Positions 23,660 to 36,532 of a stretch of 64,000 nucleotides of DNA are shown piece by piece. Below the pieces are notes generated by a model. It did no database searches. It saw only the letters and a program-made list of their open reading frames with translations, and was not told where the DNA came from. The stretch covers positions 17,927,004-17,991,003 of the forward strand of contig NC_031498.1 of assembly GCF_000237925.1 (NCBI RefSeq). The letters run 5' to 3'. Position numbers and translations under genes: made by a program. Source of the DNA: Schistosoma mansoni (taxonomy: Eukaryota; Platyhelminthes; Trematoda; Strigeidida; Schistosomatidae). The stretch's first letter is position 1; the number at the start of each line of letters is the position of its first letter.

Positions 23660-25927
23660 TGATAGTATCAGTATACGTTATAGTCAACTAAATACATCAA
23701 AATTAAACTTTTTCCATAAAGCGTGTAAAAGTAAGGCAATATTCTAACGTACAGTGTAGCGACTTTCTATCTTGTTTCCAGCTCTTTTTTTAATCATTAG
23801 AAGATGTAGGCAATAAACAAGGAGATATTAAGGAAGAGTAAAATTATAAGAATGTGTAAGTAACTAGTCAAAAATTGTTGACATAAACGTAGTGATCTAG
23901 ATGAATCACAAAACTTTAGTATAATTAGCTACTTAAAAAGGAATCTGTAGAATACGTTACATTCGCCTTTTATTTTAAGTAATGTTGAGTCTGAGTTATG
24001 TATTTTGTTCAAAAGAACAAATAAACCTTTTATTTGTGTACATAAATAGTTAATCTGTGGATACTACCAAATGTGTAAGAGACAGCGTTATAATATATTC
24101 AAACTGAAGTATATCAACTGTTAGTCAATTCTCCAAAATAACCAGTCATCTCTTTATAAACTCAACAGTATGAAGGTAAGTTAACCAATGATATTATAAA
24201 TATTCCAAACCATGTAATACATCTGATTCTCTTATTTATGAGTATACAAATTATACTAGACAATATGAATTTCTGAAAGAACAGTAAATCAAATTAAATT
24301 GAATATTTATTATATTTTATTACAGTTAAGTGACAATAATTGTATAAACTCTGTAGTGCAGAATTCTCAATAACAAAACAGAAGACAAAATAAAACAGTA
24401 ATAATAATGGTAACAACAAATAGAGATAACAAAGACTTGAATAATGTGAGGTAGAATTTTGTGCTTGTGCAAAATAAAAAATAGACAAATGCACGAATCA
24501 ATACATAGATACCCACACAAATAAACTGCTCTGAACACAATGAACCAAATCAAATAAACCATTCATTTTACCGTCAACACAATATTTTGTTAATAAGATA
24601 CAACATAAAAGCTTCCATTGATGTATAGACATGGTCACATATTTGATTCTTACTCTTTCCATCGTTTTATCAAATTACACTAAAAGAAATACAAGTTTTA
24701 CAATCATAAAAACATCTTGCAACAACAGTGGATTTAGCTAAATATGAGAATATGTTCATGATCTAGAGAAACAACAACAGAATATTTCGAGTATTTTCAC
24801 TTTGGTATTCAGTTTAAAAGAAAATATAGAGAAATAAAGAATAATTGAACAGTGGACATTGCACACGTTAACATAGTCTTTCTGTAGATATTAAAAGAAA
24901 CAAATCCGAAAGTGTGTGTGTGTGTGTATGGCGGAAATTTAGTCGTACCAAATAACAGTTACTAGTGGATAGAAAAAGTAAATTGTTAACTTCAACTGGC
25001 CAATGAAAGATCAACTCTAGATAAGTTATCATTCATTGTATGTGTGTGTGTGTGCATAAGTGACTTCCAAAAGTAATTACAGTATAGAGAATAAATAGTT
25101 AAAATGAAATAAAGATGTTTTATGATGGTAGCATTAAACGAACTATTCAGAAAAGTACAGAAGGAAGATAAACTTTAATTAGTATATTAAAAAATAAATA
25201 GAATTTTTCGAAAATCAACCAAAAAATGTTTAACAAATGCGTAAAACAATTATACATATATAGATAGATATAAACCATAATAGAATAATTTGTAAAATTG
25301 CTAAAAAAAGAAACGTGTTTTAGATTTGTTTCTTTATCTGGAACTGCAATCAAGTAGTCGCCAAATTATCCAGTGTACAAATCCCACAGAGTACGTCGTT
25401 GATAAAGGGTTGGAGTATTTGCGCGGCATTTTACAGTCGCTAGTGCACACATAGAACTTCAAATAGCCGTAAAGTAGCAGTTGTGGCTACTCCGCGAACG
25501 TCTTTTTAAGTCATAGGGATTTGGTCATAGGTTTAAGGTCAAATTTTGAAAGCACGGTTATAAATTTTATGGTAGTCGCTAAATCGTGGGTGTGGGTAAG
25601 GATAAAAGTCCGAAGTATTTTTTCGTTAAACCTCAATGGGTGTTGTTTTGCATCAACCTTATGCAACGTCGATGACCTATCTCAGTAATAAGTTTACTTA
25701 AACATCACAACTCGCTTATAAACCCTATCAAATAGTGATTATTTTATAAAAGCACCAAGCTATAAGCTTGCAGTATATCATTTTCCGGTTGGTTAGAGTC
25801 TTTTTCATCGGTATAAAAAGCAACAAAGTACATTAAAATCTATTTCCATGTATCTGCCAAACACTTTTGTATCAAAATCATGTTTATCTTTAGCGGATGT
25901 CAGGATAGAACACTGCATGTAAAAACC
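23660..25927. other. AT-rich DNA, no gene seen
   Basis: Contains a (GT)n microsatellite at 24912-24928, another GT run near 25042-25053, and an A-rich, T-poor patch at 24360-24560. A higher-GC patch at 25380-25690 may be an unclassified repeat. It ends at an assembly gap. Confidence 0.5.
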
Positions 25928-26127
25928 NNNNNNNNNNNNNNNNNNNNNNNNNNNNNNNNNNNNNNNNNNNNNNNNNNNNNNNNNNNNNNNNNNNNNNNNN
26001 NNNNNNNNNNNNNNNNNNNNNNNNNNNNNNNNNNNNNNNNNNNNNNNNNNNNNNNNNNNNNNNNNNNNNNNNNNNNNNNNNNNNNNNNNNNNNNNNNNNN
26101 NNNNNNNNNNNNNNNNNNNNNNNNNNN
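25928..26127. other. Assembly gap, 200 N
   Basis: Exactly 200 N. It lies at one edge of an inverted SINE pair. Confidence 0.99.
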
Positions 26128-26225
26128 GTTGATGTTCACTCTGGGACTCGAACCCAGTGCCGTTCGCTTCAAATGTCATAACGTTATCTACTTAACTACT
26201 GAGTCCTGATAGCCACTTGCTCGTG
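26128..26225 (-). mobile_element. Sm-alpha-like SINE, 5' part, cut by gap
   Basis: The reverse complement has CAAGTGGCTATCAGGACTCA, an A-box-like region, and the B-box-like GGGTTCGAGTCCCAGAG. It matches the + copy at 26281 closely in opposite orientation. The ribozyme part would lie in the gap. Confidence 0.8.
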
Positions 26226-26245
26226 CAATGGGGTGAAGTTTAAAT

Positions 26246-26455
26246 TCAATTAGTATTGTTTGTTTGAATCACCCAATTGCAAAAGCAAGTGGCTATCAGG
26301 ACTCAGTAGCTGAGTGGATAACGCGATGTCGTTTGAAGCGAAAGGTGCTGGGTTCGAGTCCCAGAGTGAACATCAACTCTGAGATGCAGATACATCCAGG
26401 TGACGAGTCCCAAATAGGACGAGACGCGCGTCAAACTGGATTTCACTGCTAGCCA
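26246..26455 (+). mobile_element. Sm-alpha-like SINE with hammerhead relic
   Basis: A tRNA-related head with A box (TAGCTGAGTGGATAACGCG) and B box (GGTTCGAGTCCCA) is followed by GTGAACATCAACTCTGAGAT and the hammerhead region. It ends in CACTGCTAGCCACTATCC. The upstream ATTCAATTAGTATTGTTTGT also occurs at 34997. The Sm-alpha SINE family of schistosomes is known to carry a hammerhead ribozyme. Confidence 0.85.
26394..26441 (+). ncRNA. Hammerhead ribozyme relic (Sm-alpha type)
   Basis: Stem I ATCCAG/CTGGAT is complementary. The core reads GTGACGA instead of CTGANGA, stem II GTCC/GGAC is intact, GAGA stands for GAAA, and ACGCGCGTC gives a minimal stem III with the GTC site. AAA is inserted before the stem I 3' strand. 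Two core changes predict no activity. Confidence 0.7.
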
Positions 26456-28802
26456 CTATCCATCTTTGATAACTAACGAAGTTGTCTAATGCTTGAATAA
26501 ATTCAACAAAATGATATTAATGATTAATTTTGAAAAAAAAAGATTATTAATAATAAAAACTATTTTAATGTCCACCATATGAATATAACAAAAAAAATCA
26601 AGTTTTCTATTACCGAATACATCTGAAAAAAAGATTTAAAAAAAAATTAAAGCACTCTCTTTAATATTTAACAACGGTAGTCAAATCCAAGATATCCAAG
26701 ATATTATTCTGCAGTGGTAGTCAAATTTATAAGAATACAGTTGATAAATAAATTATGATTTACAAGCAAATAAAATACAAGACAATGAAAGGTTTCAAGA
26801 TAATGACCAAGTTATTCAACTCTTGGCTATGATCATCAATGTTAACTAATTAGTTTATACAGAAATAATTAATCATAAATGTTACTTCTATGATAGATTA
26901 AAATTAGCTTTGATCGTGAATAGATGCTTATCAGTAATAGTAGATAATGAAGACTAGAAGGTTCCTATAATTTATTGAAATATAAATCCTTCATGAAAGA
27001 GATTGAAAAATCTGCTGAATGTTAAGAACATAGGATGGAATACGTTCTCGATATTGTATGATTTACAATGATTCGCTAACTGATTTCAGTTCATAATGAA
27101 AAACTATCTTAAAATTATGTTGAACAAGTTGGAAAAATTTCTTTTTACATAAGCGACAACGAGTATATATGAATAATATCAATCCCCTTTGACACTAGTC
27201 AATATATAAGATACTTAACTTTATAAAAGTACGATAGGTTGTAAAGATTTTTTAAATATTATATTCGTATGAAATCACATCTAGTCTTCAGTAGGTCCCT
27301 AACCAGTCAACTCCAAGTTTTGCACAAAGTAATTTAGTAGCTAATTCAATATAAAGATATCTGATTATACTTTCATTTATTTGCATTCATGAAAGTGTAC
27401 TGAAAATACTCAATATCATTTACCATATATGAATTAAAATGGAATAGAAAAATGTTGTCTATTATGATCAATGACAATTTACATTGCGTAGAAATAAAAA
27501 AAACATAGTTAACCATAACAGTTAATACATCTTTTCATTATTTAATTATATCAGTTATAATTCCATTTATACTCCTATCTCAAATATCTTATCATTATTA
27601 TTTATGGCTTTATTCAGTATTTAATTTTTGGTACATTATAGAGTTCTCAGCATAAAATATTTCAACAAGTTTCCTTTTATTTCTTGATCGATCCTGATGT
27701 TAAATATTGTAAGATCGTCAGTTAAATGTTAACAGTCCAGCAATCAACATTTGAATAATGTTCATTCTCTTCGATGCATATTGCCAGCCACCGCAAAGTC
27801 TCTAATTTTACTTTTTTATTATTTCTATAGCGAAGGGTCGTTGAACTTTGCATACACACACTTGAATAGGTTATGCGATGAATAGATATAATGATGTGTT
27901 AAAACAAACAAAAAACAGATAACTTGTTGAAATATCTAGATGGCAGGAACATGTAGCCCAGATATTCAAGTAGGCCTCCATAACGTCATCATATAGATAT
28001 TAGATGTTTAATAATATATACTAAATATGAAATTAACAGTTGTTTCAAATGTGGTATTTCTTTCATGATGATAAAAGTGTAAATATGGCTAAGTAATTAC
28101 ACCTGTAAAAACAATTTATAACACAATATAATTGTAAAACATAGTTATACTATCTATCTATCTATCTATCTTCGAATATGTGGTTTATATTGAATTCTTG
28201 TTTTAGTATATCATTATCATTTCCCTTTTATTTATAATTTATTTAAATAATCATCTAAGCACAGATGTGTAGTACAATTTTCAATCTGTTATACAAATAT
28301 TAACGAAGTAAAGGCAAAAAAATTGAAATAAAATCAAGTAACAAAGAAAAAAAGGTGAACTCATTAAAGGAAATGGGGGAATTTAAAAAGAAGACAAAGT
28401 ATTGAAACTGTTTAGATCATGTTTTCAAAAAAAAATGTAAATATGTATTTTCTTTAATGAATATATAGTTAATAAACAATTATTTCATATGCTTAACTAT
28501 TTTATTCTACAATCTTATATTGACTTGGTATTTGTGAAAAAGAAGCGATATCTCTGAAGCCTATCAATTTTAATTGTAGTTTACAGTCATAGGTGACGTA
28601 GGTAGAATGAGCAGAATACCGCTGAATGTAGTTTGAAAAGATCTTATTATCTGAAACTATCGTAAAACAGTCCGATTTAGAGACAAAAAACAGAAATGAA
28701 AACGAAATAGAAAAATATTAACCAAAATAAGTGAACTCTTAGATCATAAAATTTGCGGTAATAGAATCTAGTGTATCGTGAAATAACTGTAGAATACAAT
28801 CA
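26456..28802. other. AT-rich DNA, no gene seen
   Basis: Short (CTAT)n run near 28152-28170. No exon, RNA gene or mobile element recognised. Confidence 0.5.
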
Positions 28803-29320
28803 GTCCCCAAATGCCCTGGTACGGCCGAGAGTGGGGAGACTCCACTCTCCCTCTAGAAATGCTCTCACATGGCCAAGCGTATATAGCCTCTACCAGAGAA
28901 GTCCTACTCACTGTCTTCTCGTGGCATTACTGTTGTTTACGAAATTGAGAGGACGAAAAGTGAATGTCCGGCGCTTTAATCAGGTTGGTGGACACAGAAA
29001 GTCCATTAAGGGGAGTTGGAAAACCCTGATTCCAAACCAATGGTGCACATGGGTTCCAGTATCCTGAGGGAACAAATGGCGTATGAACCAAATGTTGGTT
29101 ACTAACTATCATGGGACTGCATCTCCTTACTATGCTCCACTGCCTTGTGGACTACACCTCTAGGTCGAAGGCTCCGGGTGTGACCCCCTAAGAAAACCAC
29201 CTGCTTCAGTTTGAGCACCTGGGCAGTATCACATCCCTCACACAAATCAAATGAGATTTGTGTAGCGCATATGCATCTGGTGCTTTTTGTACCAATATTT
29301 ATGTGTTTAAATAAATAAAT
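28803..29320 (+). mobile_element. (AAAT)n-tailed dispersed element, complete-looking copy
   Basis: About 510 bp, starting CCCTGGTACGGCCGAGAG and ending TTAAATAAATAAATAAAA. The same order of blocks is seen at 41812, 55658 and 62505 (+), with partial minus copies at 47689 and 22196. The simple A-rich tail suggests LINE-driven retrotransposition. It may be a SINE-like element or a detached LINE 3' end. No coding function. Confidence 0.75.
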
Positions 29321-32300
29321 AAAATCCTTAACCTCTATATCTGTCATCGTCTAACAACAAATTATTTTGGAAGACTGCTTCTTTGAGAAATAAAATAAAT
29401 TTATGGCTTCGATGTAAATATGATGTCTCGGTATTCTGAAACTAGTCCACCCGGTTTCATGAAACTGGATAATTTAGATTGTTGATCAAATCCTATTTCA
29501 TATTGGAGTCAACAATAACTATCAGTATGATTGAGTCTACAGAATACCAGGGAACATCAGGGACCTTTTTTATTCTAGTCTAAGGCTCATTGGTATTCTA
29601 TAAATAGGAGCAAACACATCCAACAAATAAGTACTATATGTTATTTGTACTATTTAAACCTTGTGATACATTACAAATGATACTCACACAGTAAACTGGT
29701 TATTAATCAATGGTGTGTTAGTCAATTTAATTTATTCAAAATTTAGCTAATAATCAAAGAAAATAAAAACTGCGAAAATAATTGTATTCAAATATAGCTG
29801 TGACCTATTTTCCGATGTTTGCTTTCTTTGCTTTCTTTCTGACGTCGAGTCAAATTACTTCCGGTAATGTTATAGTCGACACAGTCAATTCAGTGTTGTT
29901 CAACCGTAACGCTTAAATTATCAAATGATAACAATTACTTTTTGCTTCAATCCTTCACGAAGTTTGAAAAATAATTATGCAGGTGTTAGGAAAATAAATT
30001 AAATAAACTAATATAAATTAGTGTAATTCAGTGACAAAAATATACATTTGGGCACTTGGATTTGATTTAAATTTACTGGATTCGAACTAGAGAAATTGCT
30101 TAGCTGGTCAGACAGAAAAGATAGAATTTGAACTTATGATTTAATAATTAGTAAGTAAATGGATAAAACGGTGAGCAGCTATCCTTCTAAAAGTATATAT
30201 CTAGTGTTTATTGAAATATATGGGGTTAAATTACCTCTGTTTTATACTGACAACTGTATACAATTAGAGTGAATTATAAGAAATGGTTACTTAAGTATTA
30301 AAAGAAGACTGTCATTGTCACATGTTAAGTCAGTGGTTTATTTTATGTATGTTTTGCAGCATTATTTACAAGTTTGCAAATAAAAAGAGAACCATAGGGG
30401 AATTCAGTACTTGTAATATAAGTTGTAATTTCTTATGTATTAATTTAGATACTTAGGCATAATTTCACAAACGAAGCTAGCTTAATAATGGCAAATGATA
30501 GTATAGTTTGACTGATAGTTACAGGTGATTTTTATTTATCGGAGATTCAGTTGTGTATTCATGAGTTATAAGTAATGACTACCAACCCGCAGGAAATTTA
30601 TCTCCTAGAAGCAAGATGTTTAACAAAATAGAATCCAACAAACAGGTACATCAGTCGAAACAGTTAAATCCCGAAAGGAAAACCTGATACATCCAAAGTG
30701 ATGGAAGAGAAAAAACAAAGTAGACAGAATACAAACAATGTCATGAAATTGTATACTACAGTCCAGAAACACATAGATGACTATGATGACAGTATGGTCG
30801 GAAGTGAAAAACCTGGCACCAAAGGGCTAAGAAGATCGAGGTGAAGAGAATAGAAGTGAAAATAGAAAGGCATTGTGAACTGGAAGACACATACAGAATG
30901 TGAAAGACGAATGATGGAAATTCGATAACAAAGTATTCAGTGTATGGTTATCATATTTTGCCAAGATATTCTGTAATTTTGAATTAAAAATACAATCGGT
31001 TTTCGCCACCTGAATGTTCGTTTATAACATGATTATTGTGATATATAAAAAGGTATAACGTATTAATTACCGGAAAAAAAATTGAAACAAGAATAAAGAT
31101 GCTATTCTGTACACTTATGTGTTGATCAGTTGTTGCTATTTCATAAATATATGTTAAAACTTCACAAACCGAAAGCAATTATCTTCTGTTTTGTGGCTTA
31201 TTGAAAATTCAGTCATTCAAATAAGAAGACTAGAAACTTGAATACTACTTGATAGTCAAGCAGATGAATTTACAATGCAAGCATTAAACTTTTGTCCACG
31301 AAGTTGAATCATCACACTTTCACCCATTATTAATAATAATAACATAATTTCATACTTACAATGAAGAGATTCTTATTCAACTAGTGTATAAAGAAATATG
31401 TATAGTTCGATAAATTTTAATTTATTTAACAATACTACTGAATTAAATTAGACATTAAACAAAAAAAAATGAAACATTTTTCATAAGAATAAAAAAAACG
31501 TTCTTAATACTGAACAACTTTCATAGAAGCATAAATAACAATATGGAAAATAAGGAATTCAGATAAGAATTTATCAGTTAATGTAATAAAAATTTACACT
31601 CATAAACCTAAACATACATAAACATGGGTAGATATATACATATAATAACGGTTATCGCGATTAAGTACGCCTAATCAAATAATACAATTTGATTCACCTG
31701 TATCTAGAAGATAATGTCAGCATGAATATGAATGATGAAACTGGATAGACAATAAGATCATTTTAATTCTTGTTTTTTTTTGAAGAAGAAGAAGAAAAGT
31801 TAGTACAAATTATGTAAGTAACAAATTTAAAAGTATATCTATAGGAGAAAAATCCTTCAGTGAGCAAAGTCTAAGATATATACATATACATGCACCGGTT
31901 TGTCGAAATCACTTACATTCAAGTGATTTAAATAACTATTTAAACCAAATTTCTCAGAGTACATCTTTGTTAAACGTAATCACGAATGAAACACATGGTT
32001 ATTTAGTATTTCAAAAAAATATTTGGATATCTTTAGATCGATACGAACAATGTTCAACCATTAGTGTTACTCAATATAATATGCAGTCGTAGTCTTCAAT
32101 ATTTATAATAATGTATACTGTATAATTTAAAGATAATTTTTGTCACGAACAAACACCAGTTAGCGAACGATTGAATGTCAGTGGACAATAACACAACTGA
32201 TGCATCTTAATTTGAGACTTTCTAACAGTATATACACATAATTCACATAGGACCAAACCCACGACTTTACGGTCTTGGAAAATACACGATACGTTTAACC

Positions 32301-34995
32301 CTCTGAGTTGGAATCGAACAGCTTTCATTCTTAACCTAAGTCAGTTTGTAACATAGTATACTCATCAAACAATATCATCAATGACTTGTTGTCTCACAAC
32401 ACATTGATGAAGAACTAATCTTTTATTTTAAAGTATATCAAAGATGTAAACAACAAGGTTATTTTAAATTAAAACATCAATATATGTGACATTTGATTAA
32501 TTCAGTAGAAAAACATAAAAAAAAAAGAGTTGTACTTATATGAAATAAAACATACAGAGAATAAATTGCATTAATCTAATGATAATGATGATCCTTTCTT
32601 TCAAGTTATGTATGGGTTGATCATACATTTACTCTCAACCACAAGTTTGAATACCATCAGATTTATATTGCAACTTAACAATCCTTGTATCTCATTACAT
32701 TAAGTAGGGTTTCTAAATCTAGTCATACTTAAGTATTAACATGTCCTTTGTTAAACACACACACACACATTTCTACTATGATGTTACATTTGAAACCTAT
32801 CATAATTATATACTGGGAAGTTTAGTAGAAAACATCAATAATGAATAATTATATCAATAGATTAGATTTCTGTGATAAGAATAACAACGGATTACTTATT
32901 TACCATATTATCAATCAAGAATACTATTACTACTAATACTTCAACTGAAAGACAATAATAATTATCCTCGTTTCTTTTTTATATATTCAAATCCTTAATT
33001 ATTGTTTATTCTGACTAGTAAGTATATATTACTAATTAAACATACTGATAATTAATCATTCTATTCAGGGTTTTTTTATAAACAACAGAGATGATTTATA
33101 TATATATATATATAGTAATTATAGAATAATTGCCTGTTATGTTAGATTGATCTTAATTACTATTGTCAATAATTAAACATATGTTGATTATTAAAAAATA
33201 ATTCAGAATATAAGTTCATGCTTACTACTGTCAATGATCTAAGATGAGCTCATAAATTTCTAATAAACAGGTATAAAGCTGGCATTCAGCACGAATTCGT
33301 TTTTTATAATATCATTTAATAATGTGGATTGAAAGGATTTAGAAAATATCAACCGTTCAATGTTGAAGTAGTAGATCTATAATAACATTTTTGCTATCTT
33401 ACCTCTAATTTCATAAATTAAATCGGTGGAGGGAAGTAGGTTAAGATCATTGATAAATAAAAATCTCGAAGTAAAAATATGAAATAGAAATTGAAGACCC
33501 TATAATCTCCATAACTCCACTTGTATCCCTTCTAGAGCTACTGCCAGTCCCAAGTCCAGATTGAGCATGAGGTTGGCAACCCCAGCCCGTAGAAAACAAA
33601 CTTTGTTTCTTTTTTAAAATGCTAACCAGTAATAATCTTTACGATTTGCAAATTATCCAACAAACTTAAACTTTTCCCATTTTAGTATGAAATCATAAAA
33701 ACAGAGTGATTTTTCTCAAGATCAATATACACTTTTGATTATGCCAGTTACAGTATATTTTAAACAAACATTTTATTGAATATGCTTCACATGAGACAAC
33801 TTTAGTAAATAATAAAACAAATTCAACTATTTTCATTTTAAAAATCTTAATTAAATCATTTCAAGTGTAATTCTATTGTCTAAATTGCAAAAAGAATATA
33901 GTGTTCTTGACAAAAAAGAAGAAAGTCTACCCAATCATTACTTAACCACTGATTCACTCATTTATGATTAGCATATTTATCATTATTCATCTCGACCAGA
34001 TTGAATGAATTTATAATTCAAAGTTTAAAAAAGGACAAGAAATAGATTCAAAATGACGATTCATGAATATTTTATATTCAGAAACTATAAATGCACGAAT
34101 TAACAATCAACCTATGTTATAAACCAATCTTGGTAGGCATACCAACATAAGAATGGAAATTAATAATGATTGCTAAGATCATTTGAGATTACTTGAAAAA
34201 ATAAAATATACAAGGATTACAGTGCATTGGAAACTAATATTTATTATATGTTAGCGTTTATACTCTAATTTCGAAGTGCAACTTCAATATGATTAGATTT
34301 CATCATACAATTGAGTTGTGTCGTACTGAAATCAATTAAATGTTCAATGTTTTGCTTTCTCATCACTTCTCAAGATGATATCGATAATGGTGAATAAAAA
34401 AATTACAGAAATTAAATAGGAATAACGTCAATAAGTTTGATCTGCGGCGATTTTAAGGAAGCTAAATGAAAAAGTAAAATAGAATTTGAGGCGAGACTAT
34501 AATTTATGGACAAACCAATAAGATTTAAGATTACCAGGTCTTGGATTTTGGCCTGCAATTCATTCACTCATTTGTCTAAATAGCGTTATGACATTTCAGC
34601 TTATGTCAGTTCGTGATGAAAACCCTAAATCTAATTTATAACTCTAACTATCAACTGTGAATCATAATTCTCATTCTTTACAGAGGTTTGTAACCTTCAT
34701 TTGGTGGACATTCTTAAGGTCACTTTAGAGTCGCTCAAAGGTCATCCACAAATCAAAATCTCACCGAATTCGATTATTTCTTTAAAACAATAAGATCATG
34801 TGCAACTTTATGAAATTCTTGCTCTATGAAAAAACACTTTAATATGCTTTACAGAAATTGATAAAATGGGGCTTTGAATCTATTTATAAATAATGTTACT
34901 CAAGATAAACATGAAACAAATCGAAAAAAATTACAAAAATTTATAGAATTGTCGTTTTTTGTATATTGCTTTTTTAAAAAAAACTATTGACGTAA
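29321..34995. other. AT-rich DNA with minor repeats
   Basis: No exon recognised. An (AC)n run lies near 32755-32770 and a (TA)n run near 33100-33113. At 32220-32330 a minus-strand tRNA-like stretch (GTTCGATTCCAACTCAGAGG) may be an old SINE. At 33480-33610 lies the repeat listed separately. Confidence 0.45.
33480..33610 (-). repeat. Dispersed repeat related to 6057-6125
   Basis: The reverse complement (GGGCTGGGGTTGCCAACC, then GACTTGGGACTGGCAGTAGC) aligns imperfectly with the 6.06-6.12-kb sequence. Class unknown. Confidence 0.4.
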
Positions 34996-35125
34996 TTCAA
35001 TTAGTATTGTTTGTTTGAATCTTCCCATTGATGTTTAGGACTGCAACTGGTCACTCTCTTATTAGCATATGTGCATACTGCGCGTATTGCCTTGATATAG
35101 CCTTAATTCACAAGCATTATGAGCA
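34996..35125 (+). mobile_element. Sm-alpha-like SINE fragment
   Basis: TTCAATTAGTATTGTTTGTT, then CCCATTGATGTTTAGGACTG and GCATATGTGCATACTGCG, match the head of the minus copy at 36532-36297. It ends with AAGCATTATGAGCAAAGATA, which in the 36-kb copy is the opposite end in inverted sense. It is a rearranged fragment. Confidence 0.6.
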
Positions 35126-36296
35126 AAGATAGATTGACGTAATGCTCAGAATTTGCATTACTCTACTGATTACATGTAAATACTAACAATGTTTATAATT
35201 AATAGTTCTACGTCTAGATAAGAGCGGACACTCCTGTGAACAAACTTTTAAATAAAATTTGTCATTCTAGAAGATATTGAAAATAAAAACATCTTATGTA
35301 GATTAATATGGAATAAAATTACTTATATTTAATTTTTTTTTATGGTTCATAAACTAGTTTAACTCAAATGGGATTCCCATTAGTTCATAAATTTTAATGT
35401 TACATGGATTCATCCTTTTTGCAACATATGTGTTATAACACGACATTACATCAAGTTACATCTAGTGTTTAAGATTTAGAGGAAAGAAACTTGAAAATAA
35501 AACAAAACAGCTGTTCACCAGTAATCTGTGTTTCCACTTACTATTTTATTGTAAAACAAAAAAAGAGGATTATGTAGGTTGAAGTAAAGTTTTTTTTTAC
35601 AAAATAAGAATAATTCAAGTAAACAGTGTTAAACATTAGTTCATCTCAAAACTTTTGTGTTTACGCAATACTAATTAAAAAAACAACTTGGAGTTACCAA
35701 ACAGACAAACTTATATACTTTTATAACTTTTTGTAAATTTTCAAAATCTTTGCTGACTATTTCTGAATATATTTCGTTTAGATATTTTGTGTATAAGAAA
35801 AACCACTTGCCTGAATTAACACTCATCTCCAATAAGTAAATAATGATGGACAAGGGGTTAGGTTATCCAAATAATTTTAACAATATTGAATAGTTACAAC
35901 TATATAAATTCGTTGAAACAAACATGCCAACATAGAATATGAAATTAAAATTGCTGACAGAAAACAGAACCACAAGATTAGACAACAGTATGGAGACTTA
36001 TTATTGTTCGATAGTATAAAACGTAGACAAATAATGTAAAATAAAATATTTCAATGAAATCACAGTCAAAATATGAATCTTAATTATTAGTTGTCCCAAG
36101 AAAATCTTTATTTTTCAAGTAATCCTATTTATTTCATAAGCTTTGAGATTAATCTTTGTAGGTTAGCCTGAAATCCAGTCACGAAAGAAGGAAAAAATAT
36201 GAGAAAGGTTATATATGTAGAATTATTTTAAAGTGAAAGCTTATATATATATATATATATATATATATACGAAGAATTTTCTTTGAAATGAATTTT
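35126..36296. other. AT-rich DNA, (AT)n microsatellite
   Basis: No gene seen. A pure (TA)n run lies at 36242-36269. Confidence 0.55.
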
Positions 36297-36532
36297 CTTC
36301 AGCATTATAAGCAAAGATGGATGGTGGCTAGAAGTGGAGTCGTCCTATTTGGCACTCGTCAGCTGGATATACCTGCATCCCAGAGTTGATGTCCACTCCG
36401 GGACTCGAACCCAGTAACGTTCGCTTATGACTTAAGACAATATCGAGGCAATCCTCACAGGATCCACATATGCCAGTAAGAGACTGATCTATTACAGGCC
36501 TAAACATCAATGGGAAAATTCAAACAATACAA
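36297..36532 (-). mobile_element. Sm-alpha-like SINE, near full length
   Basis: The minus strand reads from GTATTGTTTGAATTTTCCCA through the B-box-like GGTTCGAGTCCCGGAG to TGTTTAGGCC-linked blocks and GGTATATCCAGCTGACGAG, ending CCACCATCCATCTTTGCTTA. It carries a hammerhead relic at 36325-36370. Confidence 0.8.
36325..36370 (-). ncRNA. Hammerhead ribozyme relic (Sm-alpha type)
   Basis: The core CTGACGA is intact. Stem II GTGC/GGAC has one mismatch, and the GAAA block has become GACT, so it should be inactive. The 3' stem I strand is not recognisable. Confidence 0.6.

Noticed and set aside
25805-26209. Open frames crossing runs of N (also at 19789-20136, 38086-38550, 40515-41033)
   Set aside because: They stay open only because N is read as X across placeholder gaps. 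The furin exon within 38086-38550 was delimited by splice sites instead.
26281-26370. A true tRNA gene at the SINE head
   Set aside because: Box A and B are present but acceptor, D and anticodon stems do not fold into a cloverleaf, and the sequence continues as Sm-alpha-like SINE.
32143-32328. Possible tRNA-like or SINE stretch on the minus strand
   Set aside because: Only loose A- and B-box resemblance and no cloverleaf. Kept as a note in the surrounding region.
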